A stretch of DNA of 64,000 bases from DAHVFK01 sp035310985 (GCA_035310985.1 DATGDH010000139.1:1-64000); one strand, 5' to 3'; positions 18,650 through 28,793 are shown, counted from the stretch's first letter. The notes: generated by a model not told the origin, from the letters alone. Translations and numbers: made by a program.

Positions 18650-18655
18650 ATTTTA
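18650..18655 (-). promoter_or_regulatory. Candidate -10 element for algH-ruvX-pyr operon
   Basis: TAAAAT on the minus strand in the 20-nt gap between the divergent algH and photolyase starts. Any -35 element would lie inside the photolyase gene; none is convincing. Confidence 0.35.
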
Positions 18656-18659
18656 GCGC

Positions 18660-20087
18660 ATGCCATTGGATTCCGCCGCGCTGGTCTGGTTCCGCCGCGA
18701 CCTGCGTGTGGAGGACCACGCCGCACTGCACGCCGCGCTGAGCGCGCATGGTGCGGTGCACTGCGCTTTCGTCTTCGACACCGAGATACTCGATCTTCTG
18801 CCCAGCCGCAGCGACCGGCGCGTCGAGTTCATCTGGGAGAGCGTGCGCGAGCTCAAGGACGCGCTCGAGGCGCGCGGCGGCGGGCTGCACGTGCTGTACG
18901 GCCGCGCCCGGGAGGAGATCCCGCGCCTGGCGCGGCGACTGGGGGTAGCGGGCGCGTACGCGAACCGCGATTACGAACCCGCGGCACTCTCGCGCGACGA
19001 GGCGGTGGCGCGCGCGCTCCTGGAGGCTGGCATCGCCTGGCGCACGCGCAAGGACCAGGTTATCTTCGAGCGCAACGAATTGCGCACGCGCTCGGGCGGC
19101 GACTTCAGCGTCTTCACGCCGTACAAGCGCGCTTGGCTCGCGAAGCTCGCGCCGCTCTATCTCAGACCCCATCCGACTGGGAAATTCGCAGCGCGCCTGG
19201 CGCCCGACAAGGGTTTGCGGCTCCCGCCGCTGGAGGAGATCGGCTTTCGGCGCACCGATCTCGCCGCCCTCGGCATTTCCACCGGCATGTCCGGCGGCGC
19301 GCGACTGCTCGCCCGCTTCAAGCGGCATATCGACCGCTATCACGAGCGGCGCGACTATCCGGCTGCGAGGGGCACCTCCAACCTGTCGACGCACCTGCGC
19401 TTCGGCACCGTCTCGATTCGCCAAATAACCGGCTACGCCTGGCAGCGCGGGGGGGCCGGTGCCCATGCGTGGCTGTCAGAGCTCGTATGGCGCGAGTTCT
19501 ATTTCATGATCCTCGCCAGCCGGCCCGATGTGACCGAGCATTCGTTCCGGCGCGAATACGATGCGCTTCGCTTCGACGACGATCCGGCGCGCTGGCGCGC
19601 CTGGTGCGAGGGGCGCACCGGCTATCCGCTGGTGGACGCCGCGATGCGCCAGCTCGAGCGCACCGGAACCATGCACAACCGCCTGCGCATGGTCGCCGCT
19701 TCATTCCTGGTAAAGGACTTGGGCATCGACTGGCGGCGCGGCGAGCGCTGGTTCGCCGCCAGATTGAACGACTACGATCTCGCCGCGAACAACGGTGGCT
19801 GGCAATGGGCTGCGTCGACCGGATGCGATGCGCAGCCCTGGTTCCGTATTTTCAATCCCGTGACTCAGTCGCGCAGGTTCGACCCGAACGGCGATTTCAT
19901 CCGCAGCTACGTGACAGAACTCGCGCGCGTGCCGGCGCTGCGCGTCCATGCGCCTTGGGAGATGAGCCGCGCGGAGCAGCGCACCGCCGGCTGCCTGATC
20001 GGCGAAGACTATCCGGAGCCTGTCGTGGACCACGCAGAGGCACGCACGCGCACGCTGGCGCGCTTTGCGGCGGCGAGGGGGGCCTGA
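18660..20087 (+). CDS. phrB: Deoxyribodipyrimidine photolyase (class I CPD photolyase)
   Basis: 475 aa. An N-terminal photolyase alpha/beta antenna domain (LVWFRRDLRVEDHAALHAAL) precedes the FAD-binding helical domain with TSNLSTHLRFGTVSIRQI, WREFYFMIL, WCEGRTGYPLVDAAMRQL, TGTMHNRLRMVAASFL and NNGGWQWAASTGCD. These match light-driven repair of cyclobutane dimers. Complete length. The start codon is 20 nt from the divergent algH start; a signature close to the N-terminus supports this start. Confidence 0.94.
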   Translation: MPLDSAALVWFRRDLRVEDHAALHAALSAHGAVHCAFVFDTEILDLLPSRSDRRVEFIWESVRELKDALEARGGGLHVLYGRAREEIPRLARRLGVAGAYANRDYEPAALSRDEAVARALLEAGIAWRTRKDQVIFERNELRTRSGGDFSVFTPYKRAWLAKLAPLYLRPHPTGKFAARLAPDKGLRLPPLEEIGFRRTDLAALGISTGMSGGARLLARFKRHIDRYHERRDYPAARGTSNLSTHLRFGTVSIRQITGYAWQRGGAGAHAWLSELVWREFYFMILASRPDVTEHSFRREYDALRFDDDPARWRAWCEGRTGYPLVDAAMRQLERTGTMHNRLRMVAASFLVKDLGIDWRRGERWFAARLNDYDLAANNGGWQWAASTGCDAQPWFRIFNPVTQSRRFDPNGDFIRSYVTELARVPALRVHAPWEMSRAEQRTAGCLIGEDYPEPVVDHAEARTRTLARFAAARGA

Positions 20088-20093
20088 TAATGC

Positions 20094-23000
20094 TCAGCGC
20101 CCGACGAAGCCGGCGATGTGGCCGAGCAGCTCCTGTTCTTGGTACGGCTTGCCGAGAAACACGTTCACGCCGAGCTCCTGAGCGTAGGCGCGGTGCTTGT
20201 CCGCGGTGCGCGAAGTGATCATGATGACCGGAATCTTGGCGAGCTTGGGGTCTGCGCGCAGGTTGCGCGTCAGGTCGAAGCCGTCCATGCGCGGCATCTC
20301 GATGTCGATGAGCATGACGTCGGGGATCCCGAGCGAAAGCTTCTCGAGCGCCTCGACCCCGTCCTTGGCGGTCGTTACCTGATAGCCTTCGCGCTCCAGC
20401 AACCGGCCGGTGATCTTGCGCACCGTGAGCGAGTCGTCCACCACCATGACGCGGGGGCGCGCCGCCTGGACCGCGGGCGCCGGTCCGACTTCCGGCTGCG
20501 GCGCCGGCCGCGGCCGCCTGACGAGCGGCACGGGATTCAGGATCAGCACCGTCTCGCCGCTTCCCAGGACGGTAATCGATGATATTCCGGGCACGCGCGC
20601 AAGCTGCGGCCCGAGGTTCTTCACCACCACCTCCTGGTTTCCGATCATTTCGTCGACGAGCAGCGCCGCCGCTTCCGCGCCCGAGCGCAACAGCAGGACG
20701 GGTGCGTAGCGCCGCTCGGCGTGCGCCGGCGCGCCGGCCTCGCCGAGCAGCTCAGGCAGATAGGCGAAGGGATAGCGTCTGCCCGCCCATTCGACGCGAC
20801 CGATCGCGCGCAGTTTCGTGAGCTGTTCGGGACGCAGCTGCTGCACCTGCTCGACCATCACGCCTGGCAGGGCGTAGGTTCGAGCGCCCGATTTCACCAG
20901 CACCGTCTGGGTGACCGCGGTGGTCAACGGCAGGCGAATGACGAATCTCGTTCCCCGCCCGGGCGAGGATTCGAGCTCTACGCGCCCGCCGAGCGCTCCG
21001 ACTTCGTCCTTGACCACGTCCATCCCGATCCCGCGTCCCGCGATCTCGGTGACTTCCTCGACGGTGCTGAACCCCGGCATGAAAATGAGGTCGGCCAGCT
21101 GCTGCTCGCTCGGCGCATCGGCCGCCGCAAGGAGGCCCTTGCCGACGGCGGTGGCGCGAATCTTCTCCAGATTGAGCCCGGCGCCGTCGTCGGCGAGCGC
21201 AAGCACGACCTCGTTTCCTTCCTGGCGCACGTCGAGGCGTATTTCCCCGCCCTCCGTCTTGCCGCGCGCCGCTCGCTCGGCCGGCGCTTCGATGCCGTGC
21301 GTGAGCGCGTTGCGCAGCAGGTGCTCGAGCGGCCCGGTGATCCGCTCGAGCACCGAGCGATCGAGTTCGACGCCCACTCCGCGCAACTCGAGGCTCGCTC
21401 GCTTGCCGAGCTCCTTGGCGGTCTGGCGCACCAGGCGGTGCAAGCGCTGTGCGAGCGTGCCGAATGGCACCATGCGCACACGCATCAGGTCCTGCTGCAG
21501 GTCGCGGTTGAGCCGCGCCTGCGCGGAGAGCGCGGCGTCCGTGTCGTCCACTACGCGCGTGAGGTTCTGCTGCACCGTCGCGACGTCGTTGACGCTCTCG
21601 GCCATCATGCGCGTCAATTCCTGGAAGCGCGTGAAGCGGTCGAATTCCAGCGGATCGAATTCCAGCGCAGCTTCCTCCGCCTGGCGCACGCGCGCCTGCA
21701 TCTGCGACTCGGCTTGGATCTCGATCTCGCGCAGCTGGCCGCGCAGCCGCGCGACGTTTTCCGTTAGATCGGCGAGCGCCGTCTTCAGCGCGCGCATCTC
21801 CACCTCGATGCGCGAGCGGGTGATGGCAACTTCGCCGGCCTGGTTGACCAGCTTCTCCAGCATGTCCGCGCGTACGCGCAGCAGCCCGCGCGCAGGCCCC
21901 AGTTCCGGCGAAAGCGCGGGGGCCGCCTGTTCCGCACGTGGGCGCGCGGGCGCGGCCTCCTCGAGCGGCTTTTGCAGCCTCTCGAGCAGCGCGCTGACGC
22001 GGTCGAAGGAAAGATCGAGATCGTCGAAAAGCTGCGCCGGCGAGAGCTTGAGCGCGATTGCGTTCTCGACGCGCGTCTCCATGTGATGCGTCAGCTCCCC
22101 CAGGCTCATGACGCCCGCCATGCGCGCGCTGCCCTTGAAGGTGTGCAGCACGCGCTGCAGAGCCTTGGCTCGCTCGAGGTCGGCCGGATCGGAGCGCCAG
22201 GCGCGCAGCAGCTCGCCCGCTTGCGGCAGGAGCTCGGCACCTTCCTGCAAGAACAGCGGCAACAGCTGGGCGTCAATGTCGTCGTCGATGCGCCGCTGGC
22301 GGCGTTCTTGCGCAGGCTGTTCGCTGCGCACCGGCGCGACTACCTGCGCCTCCTCGGTGCGGCCCGGGATAGCCTCGAGCGCCTGTACCAGGTCGGCTCG
22401 CGCCGCGGGCGCACGGCGGGCGATCGCCTCGCCGTACATCTCGCGCAGCGACGCGTTGCCGCCCGCGAGCAGCGTCAGCTCGGCAGCATCAGGCGGGGTG
22501 GCGCGCGCGCGCAGGCGAGCGAGCGCTGCCTCGAGCGCGTAGCCGAGCGCATGCATCGGCTCGAGTTGCACCGTGCCGCTTATGCTCGCGAGAGTGTGCG
22601 CCGCGCGTACCAGCTCCTCGCCGATCGCGTGCGTCGCGGCCGTGGAAGCGAGCTCGCGCTCGAGCGTATCGAGGTGCTGGCGCGCTTCATTCCCGAACAC
22701 CGCGAAGAGCGACGCGGAAATCGTCTTGCCGTCGATGACGACTTCCTCTTCCTGTGCGCGCGCCGCGGCAGCGGGCGCTGCCGGCTCGGCCGCTTCGCCG
22801 CGCTTGACGCGCTCGGCCACCGCGAGCACGCCGCTCGGATCGGGCTGCGGCTCGCCGGCACGCAGACGTGCGATCCAGTCGACGAACGCGCGGTGAGCGA
22901 GATCGATCAAGGCGTGCAGGTCGGGTGTGGCGCTGCGCTCGTCCTGCAGCCACAGGTTCAGCACCTGCTCGACCGCCAGCGCGATCTCGCCGAGTCGCGC

Positions 23001-25217
23001 CAAGCCCACCATACGTCCGCTGCCCTTCAGGGTATGGAAGCCGCGCCGTATGGTCACCAGTTGCGGCAGCGAGGCCGGCTGGGCGCGGCTTTCGCGCAGG
23101 CTATCGGAGATCGCTGCGAGCACGCCGTCTGCTTCCTCCAGGAAGATGGCGAGCAGCTCCTGGTCGATCGCCTCGTCGCTCGCATCCTTCAGCCGCACCG
23201 CCTCGGCCGACGGCGGCGGCGGCGACGGCGCCAGCTCGGTTATCGAAAACGCCAGCCGCTCGCTGCGGTCTGCAGACACCGAATCCAGCTGCGACAGCGC
23301 TTCGCTCGCCTGGTTGCGCAGGTCCGAGTCCGCCACGAGCTCCGCATCGTCCCGGATTTCGACCAGCTTGTCCTTCAGCTCGCTTCTGAGGTGCTCGTCT
23401 TGAGGGGTCTCGCGCAGCGCCTGGTAGAGCGCATGCGTGCTGCGCGCCTTGCTGCGCAGCACAGACTCGAGGCTGCGCGCTGCAGTTTCGTCGGCTTCGG
23501 CAGCCGCTTCGGCGATCCCCACCGGACGCATCGCGGCCGCGAAGTCAGCCTTGCCGTGCTGCAGCGCATCGATGTAAAAACCGAGTCCCGACAGGATCTG
23601 CGCAACTTCTTCGAATTCGGCGAGCTGCGGGCGCACTTCTGCCTCGGCGAACTCGCGGATGCGCGCCGCGCATCGCTCGAGGGCCGCGCGCGCTTGTTCT
23701 TCGCCGAGCACGCCGAGCGCGCCACTCACCTGGTGCACCAGCGGCTCGAGCGCTCCGAGCTCGCCGGCACGCGTCGGATCGCGAAAATATGCGTCGAGCG
23801 TCTGTTCGATTCTGTGAAGGTTGGCCTTCATCTCGGCGAGCGCGCTCACGGTGGCGAGCCGTTCCTGCGCGCGTCGCGTCATCTCGTCGATCAGCCCGGC
23901 CGTGGGCAGGGGCCCGGTCGCTTCGGCGCCGAACACGGCCACCGCCAGGCGCGCCAGCATCACCTTGACCTCACGATCGAAATCGCTCGGCAGGTTACGG
24001 TAGTTCTCGGCGGCGCCCTCGGCCAGCAGCAGGGCGGTAGCTACTTCCATGGCGACCGCCTCTGTCACCGCGCTCCGCATCGCCCCATCGAGATGGCCGG
24101 CGACGCGCGAAATCTCCAGCGTCAGCGCAGCCAAGTCGGCGTTGCCGAGCCGGCTACCGCGTTCCGCGATCGCGCGCGCGTGTTGCACGAACGCCGCGAG
24201 CGCACTGTCGATGCCCGCCGCATATTTGGTCCATGCGTCCTTGGCGCTCGCCAGGGATTCGCGCAACGCGAGCGCCATCGACATGCGCTGGGAGACGTCC
24301 GGCTCCACCTCCTCCTGTGGCAGCGAACCTTCGAGCCGGTAGGCCTGGCGTGTCGTCAGTACCCGCAGACTGGCGGCTTCGCGCGCGCCGGCTCCGCCCA
24401 CACCGCCGGCGCGAGCGACCCAGTACAGCACCTCGCGCAGCACACGCTCGGCCACCGAAGGCGAGCCCTCCACCAGCCGGCGCAGCTGCTGCTCGACGTG
24501 CGTAGCCACCTGCCGCACGCCCGGGTCGGGGGCGAGATCGCCCTTGGCAAGCGCGTCGATGAAAGCCCCCGAGGCCCACCAGAATGCGCGCTGCGCCGGG
24601 ATGCTTTGCGTCTGTTCCACCGCGTCTACCGCAGCCAGCATGTCTTCGAGCGCGTCCCGATCGGCCGGCTGGCGCAGCCACTTCACCAGGGCGCGCTGAA
24701 AGCGCGTGCTCTGGCTGCGCAAGTAGGCGCCGGCTTCCTCACGTGGCAGGCGAACGGCCGGTTTCTCGCGCGGGGGGGGCGCAAGGGACAGGTCCGGGTA
24801 GAAAAGATCCGCCTCCGCGGGACGCGGTGCGCCGCGCGCTTCGCACAGCGCCTCGAGCGTAGGGAACAGCCTGAGCGGCTGGTCGAGCGCGCCCTCCATG
24901 AGGTCCGACAGATAGGCGCCAATCGCCGTGAGTGCGCCCTCGAGCACCCGCACCGCGCGCTGCTCGTCCGCGATGCGGCCGACCTCGAGGTCGGCCGCGA
25001 GTGCCTCCGTTTCCTCGAAGAAGCGCGACACGCCTTCCAGCCCGACGATCTGCACCGCGCCCGCGGCTTGATGCAGATGTATGCGGCAGTTGCGCAGCTC
25101 ACCGCGCGCGTCGGCCCTGCCGCCATAGGCCTGAAGCGCGGCGCGCGCCCGCTCGAGCGAGGAGTCGATCTCGCTCTTGACCCAGCTGAGCGGACCTATG
25201 TCGAACGCCGCGCTCAT
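20094..25217 (-). CDS. chpA: ChpA/PilL chemosensory hybrid histidine kinase for type IV pili
   Basis: 1707 aa CheA-like kinase. It carries canonical Hpt sites FHTLKGSGRMVGL (about residue 725) and LHTFKGSARMAGV (about 1025), degenerate Hpt-like segments (HLHQAAGAVQ near 48, AHTLASISGTVQ near 875), a HATPase (LLRNALTHGIEAP near 1302, GRGIGMDVVKDEVGALGGR), a CheW-like domain (about 1440-1570) and a C-terminal receiver (VMVVDDSLTVRK, phospho-Asp in MLIDIEMPRMDG near 1636). It takes signals from PilJ through PilI to the response regulators PilG and PilH that control twitching. No CheB or CheR homolog follows in this window. Confidence 0.93.
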   Translation of the reverse strand: MSAAFDIGPLSWVKSEIDSSLERARAALQAYGGRADARGELRNCRIHLHQAAGAVQIVGLEGVSRFFEETEALAADLEVGRIADEQRAVRVLEGALTAIGAYLSDLMEGALDQPLRLFPTLEALCEARGAPRPAEADLFYPDLSLAPPPREKPAVRLPREEAGAYLRSQSTRFQRALVKWLRQPADRDALEDMLAAVDAVEQTQSIPAQRAFWWASGAFIDALAKGDLAPDPGVRQVATHVEQQLRRLVEGSPSVAERVLREVLYWVARAGGVGGAGAREAASLRVLTTRQAYRLEGSLPQEEVEPDVSQRMSMALALRESLASAKDAWTKYAAGIDSALAAFVQHARAIAERGSRLGNADLAALTLEISRVAGHLDGAMRSAVTEAVAMEVATALLLAEGAAENYRNLPSDFDREVKVMLARLAVAVFGAEATGPLPTAGLIDEMTRRAQERLATVSALAEMKANLHRIEQTLDAYFRDPTRAGELGALEPLVHQVSGALGVLGEEQARAALERCAARIREFAEAEVRPQLAEFEEVAQILSGLGFYIDALQHGKADFAAAMRPVGIAEAAAEADETAARSLESVLRSKARSTHALYQALRETPQDEHLRSELKDKLVEIRDDAELVADSDLRNQASEALSQLDSVSADRSERLAFSITELAPSPPPPSAEAVRLKDASDEAIDQELLAIFLEEADGVLAAISDSLRESRAQPASLPQLVTIRRGFHTLKGSGRMVGLARLGEIALAVEQVLNLWLQDERSATPDLHALIDLAHRAFVDWIARLRAGEPQPDPSGVLAVAERVKRGEAAEPAAPAAAARAQEEEVVIDGKTISASLFAVFGNEARQHLDTLERELASTAATHAIGEELVRAAHTLASISGTVQLEPMHALGYALEAALARLRARATPPDAAELTLLAGGNASLREMYGEAIARRAPAARADLVQALEAIPGRTEEAQVVAPVRSEQPAQERRQRRIDDDIDAQLLPLFLQEGAELLPQAGELLRAWRSDPADLERAKALQRVLHTFKGSARMAGVMSLGELTHHMETRVENAIALKLSPAQLFDDLDLSFDRVSALLERLQKPLEEAAPARPRAEQAAPALSPELGPARGLLRVRADMLEKLVNQAGEVAITRSRIEVEMRALKTALADLTENVARLRGQLREIEIQAESQMQARVRQAEEAALEFDPLEFDRFTRFQELTRMMAESVNDVATVQQNLTRVVDDTDAALSAQARLNRDLQQDLMRVRMVPFGTLAQRLHRLVRQTAKELGKRASLELRGVGVELDRSVLERITGPLEHLLRNALTHGIEAPAERAARGKTEGGEIRLDVRQEGNEVVLALADDGAGLNLEKIRATAVGKGLLAAADAPSEQQLADLIFMPGFSTVEEVTEIAGRGIGMDVVKDEVGALGGRVELESSPGRGTRFVIRLPLTTAVTQTVLVKSGARTYALPGVMVEQVQQLRPEQLTKLRAIGRVEWAGRRYPFAYLPELLGEAGAPAHAERRYAPVLLLRSGAEAAALLVDEMIGNQEVVVKNLGPQLARVPGISSITVLGSGETVLILNPVPLVRRPRPAPQPEVGPAPAVQAARPRVMVVDDSLTVRKITGRLLEREGYQVTTAKDGVEALEKLSLGIPDVMLIDIEMPRMDGFDLTRNLRADPKLAKIPVIMITSRTADKHRAYAQELGVNVFLGKPYQEQELLGHIAGFVGR

Positions 25218-25245
25218 CGCATCGCCGGCGTGCGGTCCCGGCGCC

Positions 25246-27360
25246 TCAGAGCTTGAAGTTCGCCACGGAACCGCGCAGGTCTTGCGCGAGTCCGGCGATC
25301 TGGGTCACGGAGGCGGCGGTGCGCTTGGTGCCCTCGGTGGCCTGTTCCGTGATGCCGAGAATGTTGCGCATGCTCAGCGCTACCGAGCCGGCGGCCTTCG
25401 CCTGGCTCTGCGTCGTGCGAGAGATGTTCTCGATCAACTTGGCCAGCCGCCGCGAGACTTCGCCGATTTCTGCGAGCGCCTGGCCGGCGGCGTCCGACAG
25501 CTTGGCGCCCTCGACCACACCCTGCGTGCTCTTCTCCATTGCGCTCACCGCGTCCTGCGTGTCGGTCTGAATCGTGCGTACGATCGCGCCGATCTGCTTG
25601 GTAGCCTCGCCCGAGCGCTCGGCGAGGCGCTGCACTTCCTCGGCGACCACGGTGAATCCGCGCCCGGCCTCGCCGGCCGAGGCGGCCTGAATCGCGGCGT
25701 TCAGCGCCAGCACGTTGGTCTGCTCGGTGATATCCGAAATCAGCTCGACGATCTCTCCGATTTCCTGCGACGACTCGCCCAGGCGTTTGATGCGCTTCGC
25801 GGTCTCCTGAATGTGTTCGCGGATCTCGTTCATGCCCGCTATGGCGTTGTGCACCGCCTCTTGGCCCTTCTCGGCGGCGGCGAGCGAGGCGCGCGCAACC
25901 TCGGCCGATTCGGTCGCGCTCGCCGACACCTGGTTGATCGCGCGCGCCATGCCGAGCACCTGGGTACCCGTTGTGCGGATCTCGTTCGACTGCCGCTCTG
26001 CAGCGGCGAGCAGCTGCGTCGAGGTCTGCTGCGCCGACTGTGTCGCCGAGGTCACCTGTTCGGCCGCCGTATTGATGCGGCCGACCAGCGTCTTGAGCTC
26101 CTCGATGGCGAAGTTCACCGAGTCCGCGATCGCGCCGGTGATGTCCTCGGTCACCGTGGCGCGCACGGTGAGATCGCCCTCGGCGAAGCTCTGCATCTCG
26201 TTCATGAGGCGCAAGATCGCTTCCTGGTTCTGATCGTTTAGGCGCTTGAGCGACTGCTCGTGGACTTCCGCCTGCTCGCGACGGGCGCGCTCCTGCTGAA
26301 CGAATACATAGGCGATCGCCGCGAGCACCGCGGCCATCAGCACCGCCAGAAACACGATCACATAGACGGTCTTGTCCTGCGAGAGGTCGGTCTCGTACGC
26401 GGTGGCGAGGCGTTCCGTGGCTCCGAGCAGTGGTTCGGAATCGTTGAATACCGCGAACGCCGCACGCTTGGCAGAGATCAGGCGCTGCATGTTGCCCAGG
26501 ATCGAGGCGACCGCGTCCTGGTAGCTCTTGAACGCCAGGGCCAGCTCCTCGAGCTTCGCAGACGTGGCCGAGTCGCGCGTCGCGGCGATGCGCAGCGCCG
26601 CGCTGCCCTTCTGCAACGCGAGCAGGGTGGAGCGGAACTCGTTGGTGTCCTTGCCGAGCAGGAACGCCACCTCGGGATCGACGGATTCACCCGCGAGTAG
26701 CGCGTTGGCGTTCTTCGCTAGGCGCTGCGTGAGCATGACCAGCTCGGCCGCCGCCGAAATGTCGCGTGCTGGCGCGGAGGTCTCGAGCTTGAGGGTCTGC
26801 ACCTGCTCGGCGAGGTCAAGCAGGCGCGGGTTCGCGCCGCTCAACTGGCCCACCGCGTTGCCCAGGCCGACCAGGATCTGCTGCTCCCTGAGCAGCGTGC
26901 CTGCGTTGCGCTCGGTTCGCTGCCATTCTTTCAGCAGGGCCTGTAGCGCGGGTTGCGCGCTCGGTGGGCTCGGCGGAAGCTGCTCGCCGCCCACCGTGCC
27001 GCCGCGCTGCAGGCGGTCGAGAATGGTCGCGAAGGTGTCACGGCTGTTTTGCACCTGCCTGAACGCCGACGGGTTGCCCAGCAGCCCCTGCAAGGCCGCC
27101 TTAGCCAGGCGCTGCGAAAGCATGCGCAATTGCCCCGCATCGGCGATGTACTGAGTGCCGTGCTTGGAGAACTGGTAGTTGTTCCACACCAGCACCGCCG
27201 TGATGATCAACAGCACTACGAACGCCGGCAGCAGTAGGACGAGCGGCCTGCGCTGCGCGCCGCCCGCAGCGTCGGCGAGCCGCTTGGCAAGGGGCGGCGA
27301 ATTCTCGCTGAAATCCGCAGCCTCTTGCTGGCCGAATCGGATGGGCATCTTCAATTCCAT
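25246..27360 (-). CDS. pilJ: PilJ, type IV pilus methyl-accepting chemoreceptor
   Basis: 704 aa. TM1 near residues 40-60 (LVLLLPAFVVLLIITAVLVW), a periplasmic domain with two PilJ-type repeats (GQLRMLSQRLAKAALQGLLG and AELVMLTQRLAKNANALL), TM2 near 330-352 (VYVIVFLAVLMAAVLAAIAY), a HAMP-like linker, then an MCP signalling hairpin (TNVLALNAAIQAA, VVAEEVQRLAERS). The ATG at 27358-27360 has a GGGAGGG ribosome site. It senses pilus or surface cues for the Chp system. Confidence 0.93.
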   Translation of the reverse strand: MELKMPIRFGQQEAADFSENSPPLAKRLADAAGGAQRRPLVLLLPAFVVLLIITAVLVWNNYQFSKHGTQYIADAGQLRMLSQRLAKAALQGLLGNPSAFRQVQNSRDTFATILDRLQRGGTVGGEQLPPSPPSAQPALQALLKEWQRTERNAGTLLREQQILVGLGNAVGQLSGANPRLLDLAEQVQTLKLETSAPARDISAAAELVMLTQRLAKNANALLAGESVDPEVAFLLGKDTNEFRSTLLALQKGSAALRIAATRDSATSAKLEELALAFKSYQDAVASILGNMQRLISAKRAAFAVFNDSEPLLGATERLATAYETDLSQDKTVYVIVFLAVLMAAVLAAIAYVFVQQERARREQAEVHEQSLKRLNDQNQEAILRLMNEMQSFAEGDLTVRATVTEDITGAIADSVNFAIEELKTLVGRINTAAEQVTSATQSAQQTSTQLLAAAERQSNEIRTTGTQVLGMARAINQVSASATESAEVARASLAAAEKGQEAVHNAIAGMNEIREHIQETAKRIKRLGESSQEIGEIVELISDITEQTNVLALNAAIQAASAGEAGRGFTVVAEEVQRLAERSGEATKQIGAIVRTIQTDTQDAVSAMEKSTQGVVEGAKLSDAAGQALAEIGEVSRRLAKLIENISRTTQSQAKAAGSVALSMRNILGITEQATEGTKRTAASVTQIAGLAQDLRGSVANFKL

Positions 27361-27378
27361 GGTCCCTCCCACGATCTC

Positions 27379-27897
27379 TCAGGGTGCCGCGACGTCGAGG
27401 AAGTCGCGGTGCGCGAGCAGCTTCCCGGTATCCAACTCGCGCCACGCGCGCCCGTCGCGGTCGCGCCAGGCCCGCTCGACCCACTGCTCGCCCGGCCCAC
27501 CTTGGGTCTCGAGCGGCTCGAACTCGGCCAGGTTGAGCAGGCCCGTCAGGCGGGTCACCAGCAGGGCGGCGTTGATGCCGTGCGGCTGGCCCACGAGCAG
27601 CAGCCGGTTGTCGCTGCCGCGCCTGGTCGGCGCGCCCGCAATGAATGCGGAGAAATCGGTGACGCCGAACAGCATGCCGCGTACGTTGGCCACGCCGAGG
27701 AACCATGTCCTCGTAAGTGGCACGCGATCGATCTGCGGCACGGGCAGGAGCTCGCCCGAGCTCTCCAGGCGTAGCAGCCACAGCGTTCCCTCCGCCTCGA
27801 ACGACAGGCGTGCGCTGGAGGCAGGTTCGCCCGCCGCCGCCTTCAGGCGACTGGCCAGGTTTTCCTGGAATTCCCTCAGGCTGACGCGTTTCGCCAT
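27379..27897 (-). CDS. pilI: PilI, CheW-like coupling protein
   Basis: 172 aa CheW-like domain (LWLLRLESSGELLPVPQIDRV, TRTWFLGVANVRGMLFGVTD, DNRLLLVGQPHGINAALLV). It couples PilJ to the ChpA kinase. The gene starts 3 nt after the pilH stop and ends 18 nt before pilJ, all in the same operon. Length is normal for PilI. Confidence 0.9.
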   Translation of the reverse strand: MAKRVSLREFQENLASRLKAAAGEPASSARLSFEAEGTLWLLRLESSGELLPVPQIDRVPLTRTWFLGVANVRGMLFGVTDFSAFIAGAPTRRGSDNRLLLVGQPHGINAALLVTRLTGLLNLAEFEPLETQGGPGEQWVERAWRDRDGRAWRELDTGKLLAHRDFLDVAAP

Positions 27898-27900
27898 GCC

Positions 27901-28266
27901 TCAGCCCAGGGCCGCGATCTTGGCCGCGAGCTCGGCGATATTGACCGGCTTGACGACGTAATCCTTCGCGCCCTGACGCATCCCCCAAATGCGGTCGGTC
28001 TCCTGCGACTTGGAGGTGCACATGATCACCGGAATGCTCTTGGTCGCCTCGTCACGCGCGATCTGTCTCGTGGCCTGAAAGCCGTTGGTCCCTGGCATAA
28101 CGACATCCATCAACACCAGATCGGGTCGCTCCGACTTCGCTTTTGCGATACCCTGCTCGCCGCTCTCGGCGAGCACCACCTGGTAGCCGAGCTTCGACAA
28201 CCCTTCGAGCAGGAATTGCCGGTCCGTCGGCGAATCGTCCACCACCAAGATCTTCTTGATTGGCAT
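27901..28266 (-). CDS. pilH: PilH, CheY-like response regulator
   Basis: 121 aa single receiver domain: acidic pair in KKILVVDDSPTDRQFLLEGL, phospho-Asp in DLVLMDVVMPGTNGFQATR, Thr in IPVIMCTSKSQETD and Lys in DYVVKPVN. It matches PilH, which opposes or tunes PilG in twitching control. Second gene of the chemosensory operon. Confidence 0.9.
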   Translation of the reverse strand: MPIKKILVVDDSPTDRQFLLEGLSKLGYQVVLAESGEQGIAKAKSERPDLVLMDVVMPGTNGFQATRQIARDEATKSIPVIMCTSKSQETDRIWGMRQGAKDYVVKPVNIAELAAKIAALG

Positions 28267-28285
28267 GGGAATATCCTCCGTGGTG

Positions 28286-28705
28286 TCAGGCGTCCCCGCT
28301 GGCGGTCGCCTTTGCGTGCGCCGGCGCGTGCGCGCTCACCGCACCGATGAGGCTGTCGCGGGTGAATGGCTTGGTAAGGTACTCGTTCGACCCCACGATG
28401 CGTCCACGCGCGCGGTCAAACAGTCCGTCCTTCGACGACAACATGATCACCGGCGTCGCGGCGAATTTCGGATTCTTCTTGATCAGCGCGCAGGTCTGGT
28501 AGCCGTCCAGCCGCGGCATCATGATGTCAAGGAACACGATGTCTGGCTGATGATCGGCGATCTTGGCGAGTGCGTCGAAACCGTCCTCCGCCAAGATCAC
28601 GTTGCAGCCGGCCTGCAGCAGGAAAATCTCGGCACTACGCCTAATGGTGTTCGAATCATCGATCACCATTACCTTGACGCCAGCCAGTGCCCCCGTGCCT
28701 GCCAT
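28286..28705 (-). CDS. pilG: PilG, CheY-like response regulator
   Basis: 139 aa single receiver: VKVMVIDDSNTIRRSAEIFL, phospho-Asp in DIVFLDIMMPRLDGYQTCAL, IMLSSKDGLFDRAR and the conserved Lys in EYLTKPFTRDSL. This is the typical PilG sequence. First gene of pilG-pilH-pilI-pilJ-chpA. The ATG at 28703-28705 has a GGGGGAGGA site; the frame extends 6 codons upstream without similarity. The tail ends in an Ala-rich stretch. Confidence 0.92.
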   Translation of the reverse strand: MAGTGALAGVKVMVIDDSNTIRRSAEIFLLQAGCNVILAEDGFDALAKIADHQPDIVFLDIMMPRLDGYQTCALIKKNPKFAATPVIMLSSKDGLFDRARGRIVGSNEYLTKPFTRDSLIGAVSAHAPAHAKATASGDA

Positions 28706-28793
28706 GTCCTCCCCCACCCCCAACTTCAGAGTGTAGTTGAACTAGCCTCGCTTGGCCCGTGAATTAGTGCAGGTCTCAAAGGTACCGCAGATC

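Noticed and set aside
21972..25256. A 1094-codon open frame on the plus strand opposite chpA
   Set aside because: It mirrors the codon pattern of chpA, has no recognisable domain, and the minus strand encodes ordered Hpt, HATPase, CheW and receiver domains.
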